The notes beneath the pieces were generated by a model. That model was not told the DNA's origin and made no database searches. It saw nothing but the letters and a program-made list of their open reading frames with translations. A stretch of DNA of 64,000 bases from Rothia sp. ZJ932 (lineage in GTDB: Bacteria > Actinomycetota > Actinomycetes > Actinomycetales > Micrococcaceae): NCBI RefSeq assembly GCF_016924835.1, contig NZ_CP070480.1, positions 1,054,001 to 1,118,000 of the forward strand, written 5' to 3'. Of the stretch, positions 9,183 to 18,535 are shown in pieces. A program made the translations under genes and the position numbers. The first letter of the stretch is position 1; each line of letters starts with the position of its first letter.

Positions 9183-9720
9183 TCAAATCATCACGTGTGA
9201 GAAGTCCCAGTCTTCATCCTGTTCCAAGATTCCCTGTCATCACCACGGTAGGGGTCAAAGAAGACGGAAAACCCTCCCTCTTGATAAAGACATAATTTAG
9301 TGAAAGATTCTTCCACTCTCTCACCGAGGGCGTGGAAGAATCTTTTATATAGAACAGCATTACTCACTCACTGCTAGAACAGCTCCAGGCCAAGGCTCGC
9401 GCCTCTGCCACCAATATGGCACATCAAGCTGGTAGTCCAGTTACCACCACCCACCGCAAACTTAAAGACCTCAAAAACTCCCGCACCATCGCCTACATCA
9501 ACAGCCCACCCCGACACCATCAAACTCGTCGAATCAGGCAAAATCGACCTCACCCCCCCAGCACCGACAAAATCCACGTCAACAACCTCATCCTCGTCAC
9601 CACCAACAAAAACGCCCTCTAACCCACCAACCCCACGCCCCGGAACAACCACCCCACCACCTCACAAAAACCACCCCCACATTTACCCAAAACCAAGCCG
9701 AACACGATATATTCATATAC
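9183..9720. other. Gene-poor stretch with terminator and possible gene remnant
   Basis: No convincing gene. After a terminator at 9303-9348, the bases from about 9362 read in one plus-strand frame as LLEQLQAKARASATNMAHQ and then continue through a helix-like segment (TTTHRKLKDLKNSRTIAY) before becoming low-complexity. This may be a decayed short gene. From about 9480 the plus strand becomes very C-rich, which continues through the next two genes. Confidence 0.5.
9303..9348 (+). terminator. Rho-independent terminator
   Basis: AAAGATTCTTCCAC (9303-9316) pairs perfectly with GTGGAAGAATCTTT (9332-9345), then TTAT. It closes the transcript of the large membrane protein gene. Confidence 0.8.
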
Positions 9721-10152
9721 ATGTCAAACAAAATCACACTCACAACCTCAACCCTAGCCCTCGGCGCACTCCTCACCGGCTGCGCCCACACACTACCCAC
9801 CGGCATCGCCCTCGAAGAAACCGACTCCTTCGACCACCGCGACGACATCATAGTCTCCGGCGCCATCCACACCGAAAACGGCAAAACAGCACCTGGCAAC
9901 ATCCGCGTCACCGTAGAAGGCGAAACCTTCGAAGGCAACGAAGAAACCTTCAACGGCAAACAAGCCTTCTACAAACTCACCGCCAACAACACCGCCGACC
10001 TCCACGGCAAAACCTACTGGGTCACCGTACAAGCCGAAGACCCCGAAGCAGAAGTAGAATGCTTCATCAAAGACACCGGCATCACCCACCCCACCCACGT
10101 CTCAGAATCACACGGAACCGGCAGCGCAACCTGCCGCCTCGTCCACAACTAA
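9721..10152 (+). CDS. Small lipoprotein of unknown function
   Basis: A 143-residue protein with a lipoprotein signal peptide: a short basic start, a hydrophobic core (TSTLALGALLTG) and lipobox LLTGC with Cys21 as the lipidated residue. The mature part is acidic and threonine-rich, with a pattern compatible with a small beta domain (DIIVSGAIHTENGK, NIRVTVEGETF, YWVTVQAED) and two further cysteines (ECFIKD, SATCRLV) that could form a disulfide. No family recognised. Codons end in C unusually often compared with flanking housekeeping genes. A terminator follows, so it is probably monocistronic. Confidence 0.75.
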   Translation: MSNKITLTTSTLALGALLTGCAHTLPTGIALEETDSFDHRDDIIVSGAIHTENGKTAPGNIRVTVEGETFEGNEETFNGKQAFYKLTANNTADLHGKTYWVTVQAEDPEAEVECFIKDTGITHPTHVSESHGTGSATCRLVHN

Positions 10153-10169
10153 ACAAAACCCACCACCAC

Positions 10170-10197
10170 AGCCGCCGAGCCCACTAGCCCGGCGGCT
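10170..10197 (+). terminator. Rho-independent terminator
   Basis: AGCCGCCG (10170-10177) pairs with CGGCGGCT (10190-10197), followed by a short T stretch. It separates the lipoprotein gene from the phosphatase gene. Confidence 0.7.
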
Positions 10198-10230
10198 TTA
10201 CTACACCACCCACCGCCCACAAGGAAACCC

Positions 10231-11301
10231 ATGAACACCCACCCCATCCAAACCGCTGCCCACAAAGCAGACAACATCGCCTACCGCATCGGCACTCGCA
10301 TCCACCGGTGGCGCGAAAACCGCGCTCGCGATAAAGGATTGGAAGAGGTCATGGTAGCTAACCCCGGATACGGCTCAACCTCATGGATCCGCATCATCGG
10401 CAGGGCACTCTACAAAACAGACGGATTCGAAGAAATTATCGACTCAATGGTGCATAACGACACCGCCCAAGGCGCCATCCGCGGATGGCGCTCCTTCTCA
10501 TCCATCGCCATCTCCCACGCACCAGTCACCGTCACCATCGACGGCAACACGATCTACTACCTCACCACCAACAAAGGGGGAGTCCTCGACGAAAAAATCG
10601 CTGTACAACTCGAACCCGGCATCCACACCATCACCCTACAAACCCAACGCTCCCAACCCGCCGAAACTGAAGTCTTCATCGTCCCTGACAACCAAAAAAT
10701 CGGAATCCTCTCAGACGTCGACGACACCGTCATGGTCACCGCCCTACCCCGCCCCATGCTCGCCGCCTGGAACTCCTTCGTCGTCGACGAACACGCCCGC
10801 ATCCCCACCCCCGGCATGGCAGTACTCATGGAACGCCTCACCAAAGCACACCCCACCGCCCCCATCATGTACCTCTCCACCGGCGCCTGGAACGTCTCAC
10901 CCACCCTCACTCGCTTCCTCTCACGCAACGGCTACCCCAAAGGCACCTTCCTCCTCACCGACTGGGGCCCCACCCCCACCCGCTGGTTCCGCTCAGGCGC
11001 AGACCACAAAGTCCGCGAACTCACCCGCCTCGCCCAAGAATTCCCCCAGATGAAATGGATCCTCATCGGCGACGACGGTCAACGCGACCCCGACATCTAC
11101 AACGGCTTCGCCGTCCGCTACCCCCAAAATGTCGCCGCAATTCTCATCCGCAACCTCACCACCGGCGAAACCATCCTCTCCAAAACCACCCGCGTCTGGG
11201 CAGACAACCGCGCCAAAGAAATCACCCACGGCGACCTCTGGGAAGAAGCCAACGACGGCGCGACCTTCTCACAAGCACTCAAAGAAAAAGACCTACTTTA
11301 A
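10231..11301 (+). CDS. APP1/DUF2183 family phosphatase
   Basis: A 356-residue protein with the phosphatidate phosphatase APP1 catalytic domain (DUF2183). The HAD-like DxDxT motif appears as SDVDDTVM near residue 162. It is followed by PGMAVLMERL, the YLSTGAWNV strand-turn, GTFLLTDWG and a second acidic motif ILIGDDGQRDPDIY near residue 275. Family members dephosphorylate phosphatidate or related lipids in yeast; the bacterial substrate is uncertain. There is no signal peptide or membrane helix. AAGGAAA precedes the ATG. The plus strand is strikingly C-rich throughout. Confidence 0.88.
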   Translation: MNTHPIQTAAHKADNIAYRIGTRIHRWRENRARDKGLEEVMVANPGYGSTSWIRIIGRALYKTDGFEEIIDSMVHNDTAQGAIRGWRSFSSIAISHAPVTVTIDGNTIYYLTTNKGGVLDEKIAVQLEPGIHTITLQTQRSQPAETEVFIVPDNQKIGILSDVDDTVMVTALPRPMLAAWNSFVVDEHARIPTPGMAVLMERLTKAHPTAPIMYLSTGAWNVSPTLTRFLSRNGYPKGTFLLTDWGPTPTRWFRSGADHKVRELTRLAQEFPQMKWILIGDDGQRDPDIYNGFAVRYPQNVAAILIRNLTTGETILSKTTRVWADNRAKEITHGDLWEEANDGATFSQALKEKDLL

Positions 11302-11648
11302 ACCCCACCACACACCCCACAGTGTTCGTAGGCGCTTTCTGATTTCACTCTCACCGTTGTCAAAAACGCTGGTTTTCGGTCGCGGTGTATGTGGCGGACG
11401 CGCCTGTGAGCGTTTTGTGTTTGGTGTACTGAGACTCCCACGAATTTCAGACACACCGAGGGGATAAAACGAGAAAATTTAAGGGTCAACGGAGGTTAAA
11501 TACCTCAACCTCAAGAGATGCTTTAAGGTCAAAAGCCCGAAATTCTGCGGGAAATTCACAGGGTAAATGGGGGTCTTAAAAGCAAGCAAATCTTGTGTGA
11601 TTAACAGGTCATAGATACCTCGCGTGGGGCGAACCGATACAACAGGCA

Positions 11649-11657
11649 TGTGGATAA
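11649..11657 (+). promoter_or_regulatory. DnaA box
   Basis: TGTGGATAA is the exact reverse complement of the consensus TTATCCACA. It lies about 310 bases before nrdH. A second copy with one difference, TGTGGATAC, lies at 11715-11723. DnaA is known to control ribonucleotide reductase genes in other bacteria; function here is inferred from position. Confidence 0.5.
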
Positions 11658-11744
11658 CTTGCCGATTGCGGGGCTTAACCCGTGCAAACTCGCCCCAGAG
11701 ACTGGATCTCACCTTGTGGATACTGCCCAGAAAACGACTCAACC

Positions 11745-11790
11745 ACACTATCTAGGGGGTCTGCCAAAGATTAGCCACTAGATGTAGTAT
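11745..11790 (+). promoter_or_regulatory. nrdR box: Candidate tandem NrdR boxes
   Basis: ACACTATCTAGGGGGT (11745-11760) and CCACTAGATGTAGTAT (11775-11790) each match 12 of 16 positions of the NrdR palindrome ACACTATATATAGTGT. They are separated by 14 bases, close to the roughly three-turn spacing usual for NrdR box pairs. The first box is a poor palindrome on its right side. Placement before nrdHIE supports the call. Confidence 0.4.
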
Positions 11791-11965
11791 TGATACCTGT
11801 TGCGTACCCTCCACCCGGTGGTAGCGCACCAGCGCCATGAAACGGCGCAGACTCGGCTCTGCACCGCTGATGGTAGCCACTAAGCCTCGCAGCTTACCCA
11901 CAAGATTTTGACTACGAATAAGCCGGCACACCTATCACAGTGTGCCAACTCTAAGGGAGATAACA

Positions 11966-12190
11966 ATGTCAGTTACGGTGTACACCAAGCCCGCATGCGT
12001 TCAGTGCAACATGACTTACCGTACCCTGGACAAAAACGGCATTGAGTACAAGGTCGTTGACGTGACTGAAGACGCCGCGGCTCTGGCGTACATCAAAGAT
12101 TTGGGCTACATGCAGGCACCCGTCGTTGTTGCCGGTGAAGACCACTGGTCAGGTTTTCAGCCCGATAAGATCAACGCGTTAGCTGCCTAA
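11966..12190 (+). CDS. nrdH: Glutaredoxin-like protein NrdH
   Basis: A 74-residue thioredoxin-fold electron donor for class Ib ribonucleotide reductase, reduced by thioredoxin reductase. The redox motif is CVQC at residues 11-14 in YTKPACVQCNMTYR, and the conserved WSGFQPDKI segment is near the C-terminus. The ATG at 11966 follows AAGGGAGA. An upstream in-frame GTG at 11942 would add eight residues with no family support. It heads the nrdH-nrdI-nrdE operon. Confidence 0.96.
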   Translation: MSVTVYTKPACVQCNMTYRTLDKNGIEYKVVDVTEDAAALAYIKDLGYMQAPVVVAGEDHWSGFQPDKINALAA

Positions 12191-12291
12191 AGCAAAGCGC
12201 CGCAGTCATCGCCATTGTCTGGCTACGGCGAGCTTTGACTCCTGCTTTTTATCAATTACCTCAAATATCTCGAAAATTCACGGAAAGAGTT

Positions 12292-12768
12292 GTGTTTGCT
12301 GTGATACAGCGTGCAGTTCAGGCCCCACAAGATCCCGCCGAACCCCTGGTGGTGTACTTCTCCTCGGTCTCAGAAAACACGCACAAGTTCGTGCAGAAAA
12401 CCGGAGTGAGGAACCTGCGCCTACCGCTTACAGCCAAGGACGAAATTCCGCAGGTTAACGAACCTTACGTGCTGTGCATACCCAGCTACGGGCGTCCTAA
12501 CGGCAGCGGATCAGTGCCACCTCAGGCAGTGAAATTTTTGAATAACGCAGAGAATAGAAAACATCTCACCGGCGTTATGGGAGCAGGAAACACAAACTTT
12601 GGCGATCTCTACTGCGTAGCAGCAGATATAGTCGCCGCTAAATGTCAGGTGCCGATACTCTATAAATTCGAGTTGATGGGCACCACCGAAGATGTCACCA
12701 AAGTACAAGAAGGATTGAAAGAATTTTGGACGAAAAACTCCTTTCACACGTCGTTAGCACAGAGCTAG
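12292..12768 (+). CDS. nrdI: Flavodoxin-like protein NrdI
   Basis: FMN protein that supplies oxidant to assemble the dimanganese-tyrosyl radical cofactor of NrdF. FMN-binding segments are visible: [14 protein letters not shown] (phosphate loop), [17 protein letters not shown] and [14 protein letters not shown]. The GTG at 12292 is preceded by GGAAAGAG. The open frame extends to a TTG at 12235 without family similarity, so 12292 is preferred (158 residues). The 3' end overlaps the start of nrdE by 43 bases, which implies translational coupling. Confidence 0.92.
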   Translation: MFAVIQRAVQAPQDPAEPLVVYFSSVSENTHKFVQKTGVRNLRLPLTAKDEIPQVNEPYVLCIPSYGRPNGSGSVPPQAVKFLNNAENRKHLTGVMGAGNTNFGDLYCVAADIVAAKCQVPILYKFELMGTTEDVTKVQEGLKEFWTKNSFHTSLAQS

Positions 12769-14906
12769 GGCACGAAGACCTCTCAACCCCCGAAAAGTTC
12801 CAGGGATTGGGATACCACGAGCTGAACGCTATGCTCAACCTCTACGACGAGAACGGTCAGATTCAGTTTGACGCTGACCGTCAGGCAGCTCGCCAGTACT
12901 TCTTGCAGCACGTTAACAACAACACCGTTTTCTTTCACGACCTGGAAGAAAAAATCGACTTTCTCATCAAGAACCAGTACTACGAGAAAGAAGTTTTCGA
13001 GCAGTACAGCTTTGACTTTGTGAAGTCATTGTCAAAGCAGGCGTACGCCAAGAAGTTTCGTTTTCCGACCTTTTTGGGCGCGTTCAAGTTCTACACCTCC
13101 TATGCGCTGAAGACCTTTGACGGTCAGCGTTACTTGGAGCGTTTCGAAGACCGAGTGGTCATGGTTGCTCTGCTGCTCGCTGAAGGCAACGAGACTCTGG
13201 CTCAGGAACTGGTTGAAGAAATTATCTCAGGACGCTTTCAGCCGGCTACCCCGACCTTCCTGAATGCGGGCAAAAAGCAGCGCGGTGAACTGGTTTCTTG
13301 CTTCTTGCTGCGCTTTGAAGACAACATGGAGTCCATCGGTCGTAACATCAACTCGGCGTTGCAGCTTTCTAAGCGTGGCGGCGGCGTAGCTTTTGCGCTC
13401 ACCAACCTGCGCGAATCGGGCGCGCCCATCAAGAAGATTGAGAACCAGTCTTCAGGTGTTATTCCCGTGATGAAACTTCTTGAGGATTCCTTCTCCTACG
13501 CGAACCAGCTGGGCGCACGTCAGGGCGCAGGTGCTGTTTACCTGCACGCTCACCACCCCGATATTTACTCCTTCTTGGATACCAAGCGTGAGAACGCTGA
13601 TGAGAAGATTCGCATTAAGACCCTCTCGCTTGGTGTTGTGATCCCCGATATCACTTTCGAACTGGCTAAGCGCAACGAAGATATGTACCTCTTCTCGCCC
13701 TACGATGTTGAGCGCGTCTACGGTGTGCCTTTCTCAGATATTAACGTTTCTGAGAAGTACTACGAGATGGTTGATGATGCGCGCATCCGCAAGCAGAAGA
13801 TTAACGCTCGCGAGTTCTTCCAGACCCTGGCTGAGGTGCAGTTCGAATCGGGCTACCCCTACGTCATGTTCGAAGACACCGTCAATAACGCTAACCCCAT
13901 CGACGGTAAGATCATTATGTCGAACCTCTGCTCAGAGATTCTGCAGGTTTCAGAGCCCTCAAAGTTCAACGATGACCTTTCATATGAGACCGTGGGTAAG
14001 GATATTTCCTGCAACCTGGGTTCACTGAACATTGCGCTGGCGATGGACGGGGGAGACCTTGCGAAGACCGTTGGCACCTCCATCCGTGCGCTGACCGCTG
14101 TGTCAGATCAGTCAGATATTCGCACTGTGCCCTCTATTGAGCGCGGCAACAAGATGTCTCACGCTGTGGGCTTGGGGCAGATGAACCTGCACGGTTATCT
14201 CGGTCGCGAGCACATTCGCTACGGTTCAGAAGAAGCGTTGGATTTCACCAACATGTACTTCTACACCGTGACCTACCATGCGATTCGTGCATCCATGGAA
14301 ATCGCTAAGGAACGCGGGGAAACCTTCGTCAACTTTGAGAAGTCTGATTACGCATCAGGCAAGTACTTCGAAAAGTACATTGAAGGTAGCTGGGAATTCA
14401 CCACCGAGCGTGCCCGTGAACTGTTCGCTGGCCACTTTGTACCCGGTGTTGAGGATTGGAAGCAGCTAGCTGCAGATGTAGCTCAGTACGGCATGTACAA
14501 CCAGAACCTGCAGGCTGTTCCGCCGACCGGTTCAATCTCGTATATTAACGGCTCAACCTCATCGATTCACCCGATTGCCTCAAAGATTGAGATTCGTAAA
14601 GAGGGCAAGCTCGGGCGTGTTTACTACCCCGCACCCTACCTCACCAACGATAACCTTGAGTTCTACGAGGACGCCTACGAAATCGGTTACGAAAAGATTA
14701 TCGACACCTACGCTGTGGCAACCCAGCACGTTGACCAGGGTCTGTCTTTGACTCTGTTCTTCCGTGACACTGCGACCACTCGCGATGTTAACCGCGCACA
14801 GATTTACGCGTGGCGTAAGGGCATCAAGACCATCTACTATTCACGTATTCGCCAGATGGCGCTTGAAGGTACAGAGGTCGAGGGTTGCGTCAGCTGCATG
14901 CTCTAA
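12726..14906 (+). CDS. nrdE: Class Ib ribonucleoside-diphosphate reductase alpha subunit
   Basis: Catalytic subunit converting ribonucleotides to deoxyribonucleotides. The 726-residue length is normal for NrdE. Substrate-site cysteines lie in LVSCFLL (near residue 191) and SNLCSEI (near residue 400), and the C-terminal redox pair is in EGCVSCML. The [18 protein letters not shown] loop is typical. Like other NrdE it has no long ATP-cone domain. The TTG start lies inside nrdI with AAGGA about 10 bases upstream. A strong terminator follows, so nrdF is transcribed separately. Confidence 0.96.
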   Translation: MDEKLLSHVVSTELGHEDLSTPEKFQGLGYHELNAMLNLYDENGQIQFDADRQAARQYFLQHVNNNTVFFHDLEEKIDFLIKNQYYEKEVFEQYSFDFVKSLSKQAYAKKFRFPTFLGAFKFYTSYALKTFDGQRYLERFEDRVVMVALLLAEGNETLAQELVEEIISGRFQPATPTFLNAGKKQRGELVSCFLLRFEDNMESIGRNINSALQLSKRGGGVAFALTNLRESGAPIKKIENQSSGVIPVMKLLEDSFSYANQLGARQGAGAVYLHAHHPDIYSFLDTKRENADEKIRIKTLSLGVVIPDITFELAKRNEDMYLFSPYDVERVYGVPFSDINVSEKYYEMVDDARIRKQKINAREFFQTLAEVQFESGYPYVMFEDTVNNANPIDGKIIMSNLCSEILQVSEPSKFNDDLSYETVGKDISCNLGSLNIALAMDGGDLAKTVGTSIRALTAVSDQSDIRTVPSIERGNKMSHAVGLGQMNLHGYLGREHIRYGSEEALDFTNMYFYTVTYHAIRASMEIAKERGETFVNFEKSDYASGKYFEKYIEGSWEFTTERARELFAGHFVPGVEDWKQLAADVAQYGMYNQNLQAVPPTGSISYINGSTSSIHPIASKIEIRKEGKLGRVYYPAPYLTNDNLEFYEDAYEIGYEKIIDTYAVATQHVDQGLSLTLFFRDTATTRDVNRAQIYAWRKGIKTIYYSRIRQMALEGTEVEGCVSCML

Positions 14907-14952
14907 GCGATTAAGTATAGGCTGAGCGGACGCGTCCGCCCCGCTGATGTAC

Positions 14953-14998
14953 AGGCACCTGCTTTCTCCTGCGATGGGGGAGGGTGGGTGCCTTTTTG
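14953..14998 (+). terminator. Terminator of nrdHIE
   Basis: AGGCACC (14953-14959) pairs with GGTGCCT (14987-14993), followed by TTTT. A perfect GGACGCGTCC palindrome lies just upstream (about 14929-14938). Confidence 0.75.
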
Positions 14999-15062
14999 CT
15001 TGCCTGTGGCGGGGTGCGGTTGAGTTCTGCGGATGCCCCGTGCTATTTTTATATAAAAAAAC

Positions 15063-15081
15063 TTATCAGGCAAACTGATTA
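15063..15081 (+). promoter_or_regulatory. Candidate MarR operator
   Basis: TTATCAG and CTGATTA form an inverted repeat (six of seven positions) around GCAAA, 17 bases before the MarR-family start codon. The size and position fit an autoregulatory MarR site. Confidence 0.4.
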
Positions 15082-15097
15082 TCTTTGGGTGGGGCTG

Positions 15098-15586
15098 ATG
15101 AAAAATTTTTCACAAAAGGACGCGGCAAACCTCCATGTGGCGGTGTTTAAATTACATCGACGGTTGCGGGCTGAAACAGCAACCATCACCCAGCTCAGTG
15201 AACACGAAGAAAACGTGCTGATGGCACTGCACTACACGCCGGGGCTAACCAACGCTGAGCTTGCGCGGCACGAGCACATTACTCCGCAGTCGATGAATAA
15301 AATTACAGCAGCTATGCTCAAACACGGAGTGCTGGAATCTCAGAAGAACGTTCATGATAAGCGCCGTAAAGAGCTTCTGCTCACGGGGCAGGGGAGGGAA
15401 CTCGCTGAGTCGGTCGCCCAACAACGAGCGTTGTGGTTGGCTGCAACCGTGGGGCAGGAGTTCGAGCCGGAAGAAGCCCAGCAGCTCGCGCGCGTCCTGC
15501 CTTTGCTGCATCGTCTGAGTGATAAAAAGCAGATGCAACAGCACAAATTTATTCCGGTTGCGCCACCTCTTGAGACCGAAATTTAA
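15098..15586 (+). CDS. MarR family transcriptional regulator
   Basis: A 162-residue winged-helix regulator. The HTH is LTNAELARHEHITPQSMNKITAAMLKHGVL (recognition helix around TPQSMNKITAAML), and the wing contains NVHDKRRKELLLT, typical of MarR. The ATG at 15098 is chosen because the 38 codons upstream overlap the nrdE terminator and show no family sequence. It sits between nrdE and nrdF in the same direction, which suggests but does not prove a role in nrdF or redox control. A likely autoregulatory palindrome lies at 15063. Confidence 0.88.
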   Translation: MKNFSQKDAANLHVAVFKLHRRLRAETATITQLSEHEENVLMALHYTPGLTNAELARHEHITPQSMNKITAAMLKHGVLESQKNVHDKRRKELLLTGQGRELAESVAQQRALWLAATVGQEFEPEEAQQLARVLPLLHRLSDKKQMQQHKFIPVAPPLETEI

Positions 15587-15673
15587 GTGAGGTTTTACTA
15601 GCTCTCTGAGGTGGGAAAAGCAACGGCAAAGTGACACAATAGTAAGATGATGCCAGCGTTCTACATTTGCTAG

Positions 15674-16684
<1,011 letters not shown>

Positions 16685-16780
16685 ATTCCCTAGTCAGCTT
16701 GGGTTTTCCTGGTTGATTCTAGCCGGTGATTCCGGGGTTTTTGGCTCGGTTTCGGTGTTGGGGTTTATCCTGTTTTGTTC

Positions 16781-16829
16781 TTAACTGTGGTCAAAACTAT
16801 GGTCAAACTTCATAGCTGACCACAGTTAA
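16781..16829. repeat. Perfect 13-bp inverted repeat with inner stem
   Basis: TTAACTGTGGTCA (16781-16793) pairs perfectly with TGACCACAGTTAA (16817-16829). Inside, CTATG pairs with CATAG, extending the stem across a small asymmetric bulge. There is no T run, and a separate terminator follows 27 bases later, so this is not the nrdF terminator. The GGTCAAA sequence also occurs twice on the left side. Purpose unknown. Confidence 0.6.
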
Positions 16830-16855
16830 TCTAGGCGTCTAGAAACACAAAAAGG

Positions 16856-16904
16856 CCCCTCACCACACCCCAGTCTAGGGGAGTGGTGAGGGGTAATTTT
16901 TTTT
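16856..16904 (+). terminator. Strong rho-independent terminator
   Basis: CCCCTCACCAC (16856-16866) pairs with GTGGTGAGGGG (16883-16893), followed by a T8 run. It ends the nrdF transcript. Confidence 0.85.
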
Positions 16905-16982
16905 AGTGCATCTCTTCCATGCTCACCCACTTGCACCGGGTGGCATTTTCACCCGGTCCCGCGGGTAGGTAAAATTGACCTC

Positions 16983-17849
16983 ATGACTTTACCCACCCCG
17001 TCCGCTATTACCTCTTATCAGCAGGTTCGCCGCGTCCTTGACGCGCAGCTTGAGGCTGATTTTTGTTTGCCCGCGGGCGCTATTGCCTCAGCATTTGAGA
17101 GGGGCAAGGAGTTGCTCACCGCGCCACGCCTCGACCTAGAGAAAATGGCTCGGCATCGTCGTTGGTGGACGCGCAGTCACTTCGAAATGCGCTTGGGCAA
17201 CTACCGGGGCGTGACTTTGCTGTGCGCCACGCATCCGCGCGTCTTGCAAGAAGTCACCCAGCTGTTGAGCGGGGATGCCGGCAACTGGGTGGGGGACTAC
17301 TCAAAGCTCCACCGCGTCAACGACTTTCTGAGCCCCTACGCCCTGCAAAGCTCGGGCACGGCGCTCTTTTTCACCGCAGGACGCGCACTTTTTGATGCAC
17401 CCGCCCGGCAAGAACCAGCGGGGTACACTTTTACTTGGCTGACCGCGCCCCTGATTGAAACATTCCGAGGGGATGCGCGTTTCGCCAACGCGCTAGGTTT
17501 CAGCAAAGACCGTCCAGATACCCAAGTGCTCGCAGCTTTTCACGGGGGCACACCGGTTGCTATTGCCGGTGCCAGCGCTGACTCTCAGCTTGCACGGCAA
17601 ATCGGTATTGATGTGCTCCCTCAACACCGCGGCAAAGGTCTTGCCTCATATCTCGTTGAACGTTTGGCGAGGGAGGTTCTTACCGCCGGTTTTGTGCCTT
17701 TCTACGGCACTTCGCCCTCACACATTCTTTCGCAAAAAGTAGCTCTCAACGCGGGTTTTGAGCCTGGCTGGTATGAATACGTGTCAACCAGCCTGTTGGA
17801 GGTTCACACCGATGACCCTGCTGACGGTCCGGAGGGTAGGCAGGCATGA
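16983..17849 (+). CDS. GNAT family N-acetyltransferase
   Basis: A 288-residue protein with a C-terminal GNAT domain. The acetyl-CoA pyrophosphate loop is QHRGKGLASYLV (near residue 216), followed by FYGTSPSHILSQKVALNAGF, the usual strand and helix before the C-terminal GFEPGWYEY. The first 150 residues are not recognisable as a GNAT repeat and may bind the acceptor, which is unknown. The 3' end overlaps the next gene by four bases (ATGA), so translation is coupled to the lipoyl-ligase-like gene. Confidence 0.85.
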   Translation: MTLPTPSAITSYQQVRRVLDAQLEADFCLPAGAIASAFERGKELLTAPRLDLEKMARHRRWWTRSHFEMRLGNYRGVTLLCATHPRVLQEVTQLLSGDAGNWVGDYSKLHRVNDFLSPYALQSSGTALFFTAGRALFDAPARQEPAGYTFTWLTAPLIETFRGDARFANALGFSKDRPDTQVLAAFHGGTPVAIAGASADSQLARQIGIDVLPQHRGKGLASYLVERLAREVLTAGFVPFYGTSPSHILSQKVALNAGFEPGWYEYVSTSLLEVHTDDPADGPEGRQA

Positions 17850-18535
17850 GTCTTGATGTTCTCAGAGACTTTATCGCACCCGGTGAGCAGGTAGATGCCT
17901 ACGCCCGCAGCTTTCAGCTTCTGCGCGAAGTGGGAGCGGGCGAACGCGGTGCGACGGTGCGTCTATATCAGCCGCAACCGGTGGTTGCTTTCGGGCGCCG
18001 CGATGAGCTGAATCCAAATTTTGCTCAAGCCGCTGATGCCTGTCGTGATCACAGTTTTGAGCCCATCGTTCGTAAAGTAGGCGGTCACGCCGCCGCCTAT
18101 CATCAGGGGTGTTTAGTGATCGATCATTTTCACCCCACGCGCGATGCGATTACCGGCAATAATGAGCGGTTTAGTATTTTTGGTCAGATGTACGCGGACG
18201 CGCTGGCAAGTGTGGACGTGCCCGCGGCTGTGGGTGAGATTCCGGGGGAGTACTGCCCCGGTGAGTACTCGGTGTACGGTATTCACTTTGATGGGCGCAA
18301 GACTAAACTGGTGGGCACCGCGCAACGAGTGGTGGCGGGTGCTTGGTGGTTTAGTGCGGGCATCGTGGTAGAGGGCGCGGCGCAGCTGCGAGCTGTTACC
18401 ACTGATGTTTATAGCGCTTTGGGTCTTGAGCTGAATCCCGCAACCGTGGGGGCTGTTACCGATATTAACCCGCTGGTTGCCATTGAGGATATTGAGGATG
18501 CGGTGCTTGAGGCTTTTGCCGGTGAGGGGTTTTAG
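17846..18535 (+). CDS. Lipoate/octanoate-protein ligase-like protein
   Basis: A 229-residue member of the biotin/lipoate A/B protein ligase (BPL/LplA/LipB) fold. Landmarks are VVAFGRRDELNPNF, VRKVGGHAAAYHQGCLVIDH (the RRxGGG-like loop is KVGGHA here) and KLVGTAQRVV, where the lysine corresponds to the catalytic or binding lysine of LplA and LipL. The altered glycine loop makes the exact reaction uncertain (octanoyl transfer, lipoate ligation or amidotransfer). It is coupled to the GNAT gene upstream and directly abuts the SRAP gene downstream. Confidence 0.8.
   Translation: MSLDVLRDFIAPGEQVDAYARSFQLLREVGAGERGATVRLYQPQPVVAFGRRDELNPNFAQAADACRDHSFEPIVRKVGGHAAAYHQGCLVIDHFHPTRDAITGNNERFSIFGQMYADALASVDVPAAVGEIPGEYCPGEYSVYGIHFDGRKTKLVGTAQRVVAGAWWFSAGIVVEGAAQLRAVTTDVYSALGLELNPATVGAVTDINPLVAIEDIEDAVLEAFAGEGF

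Larger units (their letters stand above)
11302..11965. other. Long regulatory region upstream of nrdHIE
   Basis: Some 660 bases without a convincing gene. It contains a consensus DnaA box (11649), a near-match (11715), NrdR-like half palindromes (11745-11790) and, close to nrdH, two small GC-rich hairpins, GCGCC/GGCGC (11832-11848) and GCAGA/TCTGC (11847-11862). These overlap by two bases and so could be alternative structures. The short sequence TAGCCACTA occurs at 11772 and again at 11873. An untranslated leader of roughly 150 bases seems likely. Confidence 0.55.

Noticed and set aside
11479-11748. 89-codon minus-strand open frame upstream of nrdH
   Set aside because: No ribosome-binding site or family likeness, and it overlaps the DnaA boxes and regulatory region.
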